A stretch of DNA of 13,858 nt from an uncultured Bordetella sp. GTDB taxonomy: Bacteria; Pseudomonadota; Gammaproteobacteria; Burkholderiales; Burkholderiaceae_B. Location: assembly GCA_937881145.1 (NCBI GenBank), contig CALGFL010000247.1:1-13858 (forward strand). The letters are read 5' to 3'. Made by a program: the position numbers and the translations under genes. Under the pieces are notes generated by a model, which did no database searches, was not told the origin of the DNA, and was given only the letters and a program-made list of their open reading frames with translations. How positions within the stretch are numbered: the stretch's first letter is position 1; each line of letters opens with the position of its first letter. Positions 7,766 to 13,858 of this stretch are shown piece after piece.

Positions 7766-8704
7766 TTACCGCGCCCCGCTTTGCGGCGCGTCGGCTTGCC
7801 GCGCCTGGCTGTCGGGCGCGTCTGCGCGGGCCTTCTCCAGCAGGAAGTCGATGCAGGTGCGCACCGCCCGGGTCTGGTGCCGGTTGGGCATGTAGAGCAG
7901 GTACATGCGCGTGCCGAAGATGCTCAGGCGGTACTCGTCCAGCGTGGTCGCCACCTCGCCCGCGATGATCCGGTCGCGTACCACGTAGTCGGGCACCAGG
8001 CCCACGCCCAGGCCGGCCAGAATGCCCTGGCGCAGGAAGGGGAAGTGTTCGGAGATCAGCGTGGGTTCGAGCATGACCTCGTGGCGCTCGGCGTCCAGGT
8101 AGGCGGCAAGACGCAATTGCCGTCCCATCACGCCGGAGGTGATGAGCGGCGCATCGCGCAGGGCCTGCAGGGTGCGCGGCAGCCCGTGCCGGCGCGCATA
8201 GTCCTGCGAGGCGCAGGCAAGATAGCGCACCTCGCCCAGGCTGCGGGCCACGAGCGAGGCGGGCGGCTCGGGAATGACGCGGATGGCGATGTCGACCTCG
8301 TCGCGCAGGTTGTCGGCACGGTTTTCGAACAGCACGTCCAGCACGATGCCGGGGTAGAGGCGCTTGAATTCGATGAGCCAGTCGCCCATCACCATCTGGC
8401 CGTAGCCGCTGGGCACGCTGATGCCCACGCGCCCCAGCAGGCCCTGGCTGAGGCTGGCGATGGTCTCGTGCGCGGCGCGCATTTCGTTGCGGATGGACAG
8501 GCCGTGCTGGTACAGGCGCATGCCCACCTCGGTCGGTTCGACTTGGCGGGTGGTGCGGCGCACGAGCTGCGCGCCCGCCGTCTTTTCCAGCTGGGCGAGG
8601 TGATAGCTGACGTTGGCACGCGTCATCTTCAGCTTGCGCGCGGCCTGGCTCAGGTTGCCGCTGTCGATGATTTCCACCAGCAGGGTCAGGGCGGCGAGAT
8701 CCAT
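7766..8704 (-). CDS. LysR-family transcriptional regulator
   Basis: This 312-aa regulator has the LysR winged helix-turn-helix at residues 1-60 (LSQAARKLKMTRANVSYHLAQLEKTAGAQLVRRTTRQVEPTEVG as consecutive elements from residue 18). An effector-binding domain follows (about 88-290), with the usual GRVGISVPSGYG entry strand and the GILAGLGVGLVPDYVV segment. The ATG at 8704 (MDLAAL) is preferred, since LysR proteins normally begin a few residues before the first helix. An upstream TTG at 8716 would add four residues, and no strong Shine-Dalgarno is seen for either. It is divergent from the pim-like operon, so it is its likely regulator. It is codirectional with miaB but 114 bp upstream of it, and I see no reason to link the two functionally. 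The ligand is unknown. Confidence 0.93.
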   Translation of the reverse strand: MDLAALTLLVEIIDSGNLSQAARKLKMTRANVSYHLAQLEKTAGAQLVRRTTRQVEPTEVGMRLYQHGLSIRNEMRAAHETIASLSQGLLGRVGISVPSGYGQMVMGDWLIEFKRLYPGIVLDVLFENRADNLRDEVDIAIRVIPEPPASLVARSLGEVRYLACASQDYARRHGLPRTLQALRDAPLITSGVMGRQLRLAAYLDAERHEVMLEPTLISEHFPFLRQGILAGLGVGLVPDYVVRDRIIAGEVATTLDEYRLSIFGTRMYLLYMPNRHQTRAVRTCIDFLLEKARADAPDSQARQADAPQSGAR

Positions 8705-8707
8705 GGC

Positions 8708-8739
8708 ATTTGTCAAATAATTTTATACAGATTGTCAAT
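8708..8739. promoter_or_regulatory. Paired TTGTCAA palindromes, candidate LysR operator
   Basis: Two odd-length palindromes centred on a T lie 22 bp apart, about two helical turns: ATTTG-T-CAAAT (8708-8718) and ATTG-T-CAAT (8731-8739). Both contain TTGTCAA. The first sits 4-14 bases upstream of the LysR ATG, where binding would obstruct LysR translation start or promoter clearance. A third, degenerate copy (TTGTAAA) is at 8751-8757. The stretch is strongly AT-rich against GC-rich flanks. Binding by the neighbouring LysR protein is inferred. Confidence 0.4.
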
Positions 8740-8750
8740 ATCTCATGGGA

Positions 8751-8779
8751 TTGTAAAGTCTATTTATCGTAGGCAAAAT
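8751..8779 (+). promoter_or_regulatory. Tentative promoter of the pim-like operon
   Basis: TTGTAA (8751-8756) and CAAAAT (8774-8779) are spaced 17 nt apart and each match the sigma70 consensus at 4 of 6 positions. This would start transcription near 8786 and give a leader of about 70 nt that contains the hairpin at 8809-8830. The candidate -35 lies just downstream of the paired palindromes, the usual place for a LysR-activated promoter. Other boxes in this AT-rich stretch are possible. Confidence 0.3.
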
Positions 8780-8808
8780 TTCCCGCTAAGACAAAATCCA
8801 GAAATAAA

Positions 8809-8830
8809 GCCGCGCGGTTCCCTGCGCGGC
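8809..8830 (+). other. GC-rich leader hairpin upstream of the hydratase/dehydrogenase start
   Basis: GCCGCGC (8809-8815) pairs perfectly with GCGCGGC (8824-8830). One G-T and one G-C pair can extend it to 9 bp around a TTCC loop. It lies 12 nt before the GGAG Shine-Dalgarno (8843-8846) of the next gene. There is no U-tract, so it is not a standard terminator; a role in mRNA stability or translation control is possible. GC-rich hairpins do arise by chance in such genomes. Confidence 0.4.
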
Positions 8831-8857
8831 CAGCCCAGTTACGGAGACGCGCAAGCC

Positions 8858-10975
8858 ATGTCCAAGCCCGAGACCGATTCCGTGGTCGCCACCCGCCGCG
8901 AAGGCGATGTGCTGGTGGTCACCATCGACAACCCTCCCGTCAATGCCCTGGGCGTGGCCGTGCGCCGCGGCCTGAAGGACGCGATCGGGCAGGCCGGCGC
9001 CGACGCCGCGGTGAAGGCCGTGCTGATCGTGGGCGTGGGCAAGGCCTTCATCGCCGGCGCCGACATCCGCGAGTTCGGCAAGCCGCCGCAGCCGCCATCG
9101 CTGCCCGAGGTGTGCAACCTGATCGAGGCCTGCGCCAAGCCCGTCGTGGCCGCGATACACGGTCCGGCCCTGGGCGGCGGCCTGGAAGTGGCCATGGCCT
9201 CGCACTATCGCCTGGCGCTGCCGGCGGCCAGGCTGGGGCTGCCCGAAGTGACGCTGGGCCTGCTGCCTGGAGCGGGCGGCACCCAGCGCGCACCGCGACT
9301 GATGGGCGTGAAGGCGGCCGCCGAGCTCATGTTGAGCGGCAAACCCCTGTCGGCCAAGGCCGCACAGGCCGCCGGGCTGGTGGACAAGCTGGCGGAGGGC
9401 GACGACCCCACGCAGGCCGGGCTGGCCTATGCGCGCGAGCTGCTGGAGTGGCAGACGCCGGTGCGCCGCGCGCGCGAACTGGACGTTGCCGACAAGGCCG
9501 CAGCCTTGGCCGAACTGGACGTGCTGCAGGCCGACACCGTAAAGAAATCGCGTGGCCTGTTTTCGCCGCTGAAGATCGTCGAGTGCGTGCGCAATGCCGT
9601 CGAACTGCCGTTCGACGAAGGCCTGGCCCGCGAGCGCGCCCTGTTCCTGCAGTGCGTGGACAGTCCTCAGCGCGCCGGGCTGATTCATGCTTTTTTCGCC
9701 GAGCGCGAGACCGCCAAAGTGCCCGAGTCGAAGGCCGCCAAGCCGCGCGCCATCGAGACCGTGGCGGTGATCGGGGGCGGCACCATGGGCGCCGGCATTG
9801 CGGTCTGCGCTCTGGACGCCGGCCTGCCCGTGATCATGGTCGAACGCGACGCCGAATCCATCGCGCGCGGCCGCGTCAACGTGGAGAAGGTCTACGACGG
9901 CCTGATCGCACGCGGGCGCATGACCGCCGAAGCCAAGGCGGCCGTCATGGCCCGCTATGCGGGCAGCACGTCCTATGACGACATCGCGGGCACCGACCTG
10001 GTGATCGAGGCCGTGTTCGAGGACGCCGGCGTCAAGCGGGCCGTGTTCAGCGAGCTGGACCGCGTATGCAAGCCGGGCGCGGTGCTGGCGACCAACACGT
10101 CCTATCTGGACATCGACGCCATCGCGGCCGCGACATCGCGCCCGCAGGACGTGATCGGCCTGCACTTCTTCAGCCCGGCCAACATCATGAAACTGCTGGA
10201 GATCGTGGTGCCCGCCAAGGTGTCGGCCGACGTGGTCGCCACGGCCTTCGAACTGGCGAAAAAACTCAAGAAGACCCCGGTGCGCGCCGGCGTGTGCGAC
10301 GGCTTCATCGGCAACCGCATCCTGGCCGTGTACCGCCAGGCCGCCGACTACATCATGGAAGACGGCGCCTCGCCTTACGAGATCGACCAGGCGGTGCGCG
10401 ACTTCGGCTTCGCCATGGGGCCCTACCAGGTGGTCGACCTGGCGGGCGGCGACATAGGCTGGGCCACGCGCAAGCGCCGCGCCGCCACGCGCGACCCCGA
10501 GGCCCGCTATGTCGAGATATCCGACCGCCTCTGCGAGCGCGGCTGGTTCGGGCAGAAGACCCGGCGCGGCTATTACCTGTACCCCGAGGGCGCGCGCGCG
10601 GGCCAGCCCGATCCCGAGGTGCTGGCCATCGTCGATGCCGAGCGCGCGAAGAAGGGCATCGCGCCGCGCAAGTTCACGCAGGACGAGATCATCCGCCGCT
10701 ACATGGCGGCCATGATCAACGAAGGCGCCAACGTCGTGCACGAAGGCGTTGCCTTGCGGCCGCTGGATGTGGACGTGGTGTTCCTGTCGGGTTACGGCTT
10801 TCCGCGCCATCGCGGCGGCCCGATGAAGTACGCCGACATGACGGGACTGGACAAGGTGCTGGCCGATATCCGCGAGTTCGCCAAGGAAGACGCTCTGTTC
10901 TGGAAGCCGTCGCCGCTCGTCGAGAGGCTGGTGGCCGAGGGCGGGAATTTCGACAGCCTGAACAAGGGGGCATGA
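8858..10975 (+). CDS. Bifunctional enoyl-CoA hydratase / 3-hydroxyacyl-CoA dehydrogenase (PimF/FadB-type)
   Basis: The 705-aa fusion enzyme performs the two middle steps of beta-oxidation: hydration of 2-enoyl-CoA, then NAD-dependent oxidation of L-3-hydroxyacyl-CoA. The N-terminal hydratase/isomerase domain (about 10-190) has [11 protein letters not shown] (63-73), [11 protein letters not shown] (102-112) and [19 protein letters not shown] (126-144). Glu110 and Glu130 match FadB Glu119 and Glu139. The dehydrogenase half starts with the Rossmann motif [12 protein letters not shown] (304-315) and has NTSYL and [17 protein letters not shown], with His436 and Glu448 as the catalytic pair. The C-terminal domain follows from about 480. 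The ATG at 8858 is the only sensible start, preceded by GGAG; the longer open frame is antisense to LysR. It overlaps the thiolase gene. Position and partners fit the pimF role in dicarboxylate degradation, but the chain-length preference cannot be read from sequence. Confidence 0.93.
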   Translation: MSKPETDSVVATRREGDVLVVTIDNPPVNALGVAVRRGLKDAIGQAGADAAVKAVLIVGVGKAFIAGADIREFGKPPQPPSLPEVCNLIEACAKPVVAAIHGPALGGGLEVAMASHYRLALPAARLGLPEVTLGLLPGAGGTQRAPRLMGVKAAAELMLSGKPLSAKAAQAAGLVDKLAEGDDPTQAGLAYARELLEWQTPVRRARELDVADKAAALAELDVLQADTVKKSRGLFSPLKIVECVRNAVELPFDEGLARERALFLQCVDSPQRAGLIHAFFAERETAKVPESKAAKPRAIETVAVIGGGTMGAGIAVCALDAGLPVIMVERDAESIARGRVNVEKVYDGLIARGRMTAEAKAAVMARYAGSTSYDDIAGTDLVIEAVFEDAGVKRAVFSELDRVCKPGAVLATNTSYLDIDAIAAATSRPQDVIGLHFFSPANIMKLLEIVVPAKVSADVVATAFELAKKLKKTPVRAGVCDGFIGNRILAVYRQAADYIMEDGASPYEIDQAVRDFGFAMGPYQVVDLAGGDIGWATRKRRAATRDPEARYVEISDRLCERGWFGQKTRRGYYLYPEGARAGQPDPEVLAIVDAERAKKGIAPRKFTQDEIIRRYMAAMINEGANVVHEGVALRPLDVDVVFLSGYGFPRHRGGPMKYADMTGLDKVLADIREFAKEDALFWKPSPLVERLVAEGGNFDSLNKGA

Positions 10976-12156
10976 TGCGCCAAGCCGTCATCGTCTCCAC
11001 CGCCCGCACGCCGCTGACCAAGGCGCATCGCGGCGAGTTCAACATGACCGCCGGCCCTGCGCTGGCCTCGTTCGCGGTGCGCGCCGCGGTCGAGCGCGCG
11101 GGCGTGGACCCGGAACGGATCGAGGACCTGATCCTGGGCTGCGGCTATCCCGAGGGCATCACCGGCCGCAACGTCGCCCGCCAGGCGGTCGTCCGCGCGG
11201 GCCTGCCGGTGTCCATCGCCGGCGCCACGGTCAACCGCTTCTGCGCGTCGGGCCTGCAGGCGATCGCGATGGCCGCCGGCCATATCGGGGGCGACGGCGC
11301 GCACGCCATGATTGCGGGTGGCGTCGAGAGCATCTCGGGCATCCGCACGCGGGAAGACGGCGCCACGGGCCTGGATCCGTGGATCGTCGAGCACAAGCCC
11401 GAGCTGTACCTGGCGATGATCGATACCGCGGATATCGTGGCGCGCCGCTACGGCATCAGCCGCGAGGCGCAGGACCGCTTTGCGCAAGAGAGCCAGAGCA
11501 AGACCGAGGCGGCGCAGCTGGCGGGTCGCCATGCCGACGAAATCGTGCCGGTCACCACTGTCATGGCCGTCGCCGACAAAGAAACCGGCGCGGTCAGCCA
11601 ACGCGAAGTGACGGTATCGGCCGATACCTGCAACCGCCGCGGCACGACCTACGAAGCGCTTGCGAAACTCGCTCCGGTCAAAGGGCCGGGCCAGTGCGTC
11701 ACGGCCGGCAATGCCTCGCAGTTGTCCGACGGCGCTTCGGCCTGCGTGCTGATGGAGGCCAGACAGGCCGAACGCGCCGGCCTGGCGCCGCTGGGGGCGT
11801 TCCGCGGTTTCGCCGTGGCCGGCTGCGAGCCCGACGAGATGGGCATAGGGCCGGTGTTCGCGGTGCCCAAACTGCTCGAGCGTCACGGCTTGAAAGTCGA
11901 GGACATCGACTTGTGGGAGATCAACGAAGCCTTCGCTTCGCAAGCGATCTACTGCCAGCAGCGCCTGGGTATTCCATCCGGGCGCCTGAACGTCAACGGC
12001 GGGGCGATCGCCATCGGCCACCCCTTCGGCATGACCGGCTCGCGGCTGGCGGGACACCTGTTGCTGGAAGGCCGGCGCCGCAAGGCCCGGTGGGGCGTCG
12101 TGACCATGTGCATTGCCGGCGGCATGGGCGCGGCCGGCTTGTTTGAAATTTTCTGA
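10975..12156 (+). CDS. Acetyl-CoA acyltransferase / thiolase (PimB-like)
   Basis: This 393-aa thiolase cleaves 3-oxoacyl-CoA with free CoA to acetyl-CoA and a shortened acyl-CoA. All catalytic elements are visible: the nucleophile Cys90 in [22 protein letters not shown] (316-321), His349 in [18 protein letters not shown], and Cys379 in [14 protein letters not shown]. The length is standard. Two ATG codons are adjacent, at 10972 and 10975. The second is chosen because the AAGGGGG Shine-Dalgarno (10964-10970) is otherwise too close. Either way the start overlaps the preceding stop, so translation is coupled. The neighbouring acyl-CoA dehydrogenases argue for degradative rather than biosynthetic use. 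The corresponding pim gene in R. palustris is pimB. Confidence 0.93.
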   Translation: MRQAVIVSTARTPLTKAHRGEFNMTAGPALASFAVRAAVERAGVDPERIEDLILGCGYPEGITGRNVARQAVVRAGLPVSIAGATVNRFCASGLQAIAMAAGHIGGDGAHAMIAGGVESISGIRTREDGATGLDPWIVEHKPELYLAMIDTADIVARRYGISREAQDRFAQESQSKTEAAQLAGRHADEIVPVTTVMAVADKETGAVSQREVTVSADTCNRRGTTYEALAKLAPVKGPGQCVTAGNASQLSDGASACVLMEARQAERAGLAPLGAFRGFAVAGCEPDEMGIGPVFAVPKLLERHGLKVEDIDLWEINEAFASQAIYCQQRLGIPSGRLNVNGGAIAIGHPFGMTGSRLAGHLLLEGRRRKARWGVVTMCIAGGMGAAGLFEIF

Positions 12157-12165
12157 GGACGGGCA

Positions 12166-13404
12166 ATGGATCTGCAATTCACGGCCGAAGACTCGGCCTT
12201 CCGCGAGGAGGTCCGGGCTTTCCTGAAAGCCAGGCTGCTTGCCGCGCTGGCCCGCAAGGTCAGGAACAACCTGCACCTGTCCAAAGAGGACATGCAAGGC
12301 TGGCACGCCGTTCTGCACGAGCGCGGCTGGTTGGCCAATCACTGGCCTGCGCAGTACGGCGGACCGGGCTGGAGCGCGGTGCAGCGGTTCATCTTCGAGA
12401 ACGAATGCGCGCTGGCCGACGCTCCGCGCCTGGTGCCCTTCGGCATCAATATGCTCGGCCCCGTGCTCATCAAGTACGGCAGCGATGCGCAGAAGCAGCA
12501 CTGGCTGCCGCGCATCCTCGACGGCCGGGACTGGTGGTGCCAGGGCTATTCCGAGCCGGGCTCGGGCTCGGACCTGGCCTCGGTGAAGACCACCGCGGTG
12601 CGGGTTTCGGACCCGGCGGGCGATTATTACGTCGTCAACGGCCAGAAGACCTGGACCACGCTGGGCCAGTACGCCAACATGATCTTCTGCCTGGTGCGCA
12701 CCGACAAGGACGCCAAGCCCCAGCAGGGCATCAGCTTCCTGCTGGTGGACATGAACACGCCGGGCGTGCAGGTGCGTCCCATCATCACGCTCGACGGGGA
12801 ACACGAAGTCAACGAAGTGTTCTTCACCGACGTGAAGGTGCCGGCCGAAAATCGGGTGGGCGAAGAAAACAAAGGCTGGACCTACGCCAAGTACCTGCTG
12901 ACTTACGAGCGCACCAATATCGCGGGCGTGGGTTTTTCGGTGGCGGGGCTCGAGCGGCTCAAGATCGCGGCCGACCGCATGCAATACAAGGGCAGGCCGC
13001 TTTCGCATGATCCGCTTTTCGCGGCCCGCATGGCCCGGGTCGAGATCGACCTGGAGAACATGAAGACCACCAATCTGCGCGTGATTGCCGCGGCGGCCGG
13101 TGCCGCGGCGGCCGGTGCCGCGGCGGCCGGTGGCGGTGCGCCCGGCGCGGAAAGTTCCATGCTCAAGATCAAGGGCACGGAAATACGGCAGGAAATCTTT
13201 TCGCTCATGCGCCGCGCCATGGGACCGTACGCCGCGCCCTACATCGAAGCGGCTCGCGATCTGGAATACGGCGAACCGCTGGTGGGTCCGCAGGAAGCCG
13301 TCTCGGCCGCCGCCGCTTATTTCAACCATCGCAAGTTGTCCATCTTCGGCGGCTCCAACGAAATCCAGAAGAACATCATCTCCAAGATGATCCTGGGCCT
13401 GTGA
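12166..13404 (+). CDS. pimC: Pimeloyl-CoA-type acyl-CoA dehydrogenase, large subunit
   Basis: The 412-aa FAD enzyme introduces the alpha,beta double bond into an acyl-CoA. Domain order is normal: N-terminal helices (1-120), a middle beta domain with the FAD/substrate signature GYSEPGSGSDLAS (127-139) and NGQKTWTTLGQ (158-168), then a C-terminal helical domain ending in IFGGSNEIQKNIISKMILGL. TYERTNIAG (246-254) places Glu248 where isovaleryl- and long-chain-type dehydrogenases carry the catalytic base. It closely resembles PimC-type large subunits as recalled. The oddity is residues 308-322, where three AAAAG units stand in a loop; I recall related proteins having about one (NLRV-AAVAGGG-APGAES). 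The reading frame, downstream sequence and catalytic residues are intact, so the gene is probably functional. GAGGA precedes the ATG, 9 bp after the thiolase stop. Confidence 0.92.
   Translation: MDLQFTAEDSAFREEVRAFLKARLLAALARKVRNNLHLSKEDMQGWHAVLHERGWLANHWPAQYGGPGWSAVQRFIFENECALADAPRLVPFGINMLGPVLIKYGSDAQKQHWLPRILDGRDWWCQGYSEPGSGSDLASVKTTAVRVSDPAGDYYVVNGQKTWTTLGQYANMIFCLVRTDKDAKPQQGISFLLVDMNTPGVQVRPIITLDGEHEVNEVFFTDVKVPAENRVGEENKGWTYAKYLLTYERTNIAGVGFSVAGLERLKIAADRMQYKGRPLSHDPLFAARMARVEIDLENMKTTNLRVIAAAAGAAAAGAAAAGGGAPGAESSMLKIKGTEIRQEIFSLMRRAMGPYAAPYIEAARDLEYGEPLVGPQEAVSAAAAYFNHRKLSIFGGSNEIQKNIISKMILGL
13087..13131 (+). repeat. Perfect 3 x 15-bp tandem repeat inside pimC
   Basis: The unit GCCGCGGCGGCCGGT occurs three times without a mismatch (13087-13101, 13102-13116, 13117-13131), followed by a degenerate GGCGGT. 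Each copy encodes Ala-Ala-Ala-Ala-Gly in the pimC frame. The unit length is a multiple of three, so copy number can change without a frameshift. The unit is itself rich in short self-complementary pieces (GCCGCGGC, CGGCCG) that favour slippage. Confidence 0.95.
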
Positions 13405-13422
13405 CGCAAGGGATACGCTGCC

Positions 13423-13858
13423 ATGAACTTTGAACACACCGAAGACCGCCGCATGCTGGCGGATACGCTGAACCGCTTCGTGTCGGAGCAGTACGGCATC
13501 GAGACCCGCAACAAGATCGCGTACGGCGCCCAAGGCCACAGTCCCGCGCTGTATACGCAGTTTGCCCAGATCGGCGCCATCGGCGCGCTGTTTCCGGAAG
13601 AGGAAGGCGGTTTCGGCGGCAAGGGCTTCGATATCAGCGTGGTGTTCGAATGCCTGGGCCGCGGCCTGGTAGCCGAGCCCATCCTGGGCGCGCTGGTGGT
13701 CGGCCAGGCCTTGATCCTGGCCGGCACGCCCGTGCAGAAAGCCGCGCTGGCCGGCATCGTGGCCGGCGGCTGCATCGCGACCCTGGCCCACGACGAACCG
13801 GGCAGCCACTACGAACTCGAGAACGTCTCGACCGCTGCGCGCAGAGTTGGCGACGGCT
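13423..13858 (+). CDS. pimD: Pimeloyl-CoA-type acyl-CoA dehydrogenase, small subunit (3' end outside window)
   Basis: 145 residues are visible, beginning MNFEHTEDRRMLADTLNRFV at an ATG preceded by AAGGG, 18 nt after the pimC stop. The N-terminal acyl-CoA dehydrogenase helical domain is recognisable: QFAQIGAIGALFPEEEGG (46-63), then FGGKGFDISVVFECLGRGL and the LAHDEPGSHYEL region that begins the middle domain. It differs clearly from the upstream large subunit and fits the PimD-type small subunit that pairs with PimC. In related two-subunit dehydrogenases of the FadE26/FadE27 kind, the partners form a heterotetramer and share active-site duties. Whether this subunit keeps a catalytic Glu cannot be seen, because the gene is cut by the window edge. 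Confidence 0.87.
   Translation, partial: MNFEHTEDRRMLADTLNRFVSEQYGIETRNKIAYGAQGHSPALYTQFAQIGAIGALFPEEEGGFGGKGFDISVVFECLGRGLVAEPILGALVVGQALILAGTPVQKAALAGIVAGGCIATLAHDEPGSHYELENVSTAARRVGDG

Noticed and set aside
7771..7791. GC hairpin at the end of the LysR gene as a rho-independent terminator
   Set aside because: The stem has a bulge, it lies within the last codons, and it is followed on the minus strand by GTAAAATC rather than a U-tract.
10792..13809. 1005-codon minus-strand open frame across the fusion-gene end, thiolase and both dehydrogenases
   Set aside because: It lies opposite four clearly coding genes, and its composition (rich in Arg, His, Gly, Gln and Asp) is typical of an antisense shadow in GC-rich DNA.

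Overview
The window reads as chromosomal DNA of a GC-rich betaproteobacterium, most probably Bordetella/Achromobacter-like (Alcaligenaceae, Burkholderiales). This rests on the high GC third-codon positions, the miaB-phoH-ybeY-corC-lnt gene order, and the close fit of the dehydrogenases to pimeloyl-CoA dehydrogenase subunits. The taxonomic call is made from recalled protein resemblance, not from a search.

Layout. (1) 1-428: a minus-strand tRNA operon, Ala(GGC)-Glu(TTC)-Asp(GTC), with a recognisable sigma70-type promoter at 400-428; tRNA-Asp runs off the left edge. (2) 434-2020: a divergent accessory pair, a small alpha/beta hydrolase (minus) and an AraC-family regulator (plus), sharing an 83-bp intergenic region with an imperfect palindrome. 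(3) 2034-7651: a compact minus-strand housekeeping operon in the order miaB, phoH/ybeZ, ybeY, corC/ybeX, lnt. It covers tRNA modification, RNA/ribosome quality control and lipoprotein maturation at the cell envelope. (4) 7766-8857: a LysR-type regulator (minus) transcribed away from region 5 across a strikingly AT-rich 153-bp intergenic region. That region holds two TTGTCAA-centred palindromes 22 bp apart and a leader hairpin. (5) 8858 to the right edge: a plus-strand beta-oxidation operon: fused enoyl-CoA hydratase/3-hydroxyacyl-CoA dehydrogenase, thiolase, and the large and (partial) small subunits of a pimeloyl-CoA-type acyl-CoA dehydrogenase. It resembles the Rhodopseudomonas palustris pim dicarboxylate-degradation genes.

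How it works together (inference): the LysR protein probably senses a dicarboxylic acid or its CoA thioester and controls the pim-like operon. The PimC/PimD pair would oxidise the acyl-CoA, the fusion protein would hydrate and oxidise it, and the thiolase would cleave off acetyl-CoA. No acyl-CoA ligase or transporter is in the window; these would have to lie downstream or elsewhere.

Most of the window is ordinary, well-understood gene content and I see no clear candidate for an undescribed multi-gene system. The items most worth a second look are a perfect 3 x 15-bp in-frame tandem repeat that lengthens an Ala/Gly loop inside the acyl-CoA dehydrogenase large subunit, the paired palindromes at the LysR/pim divergence, and leader-trailer complementarity that would enclose tRNA-Glu in a long stem.
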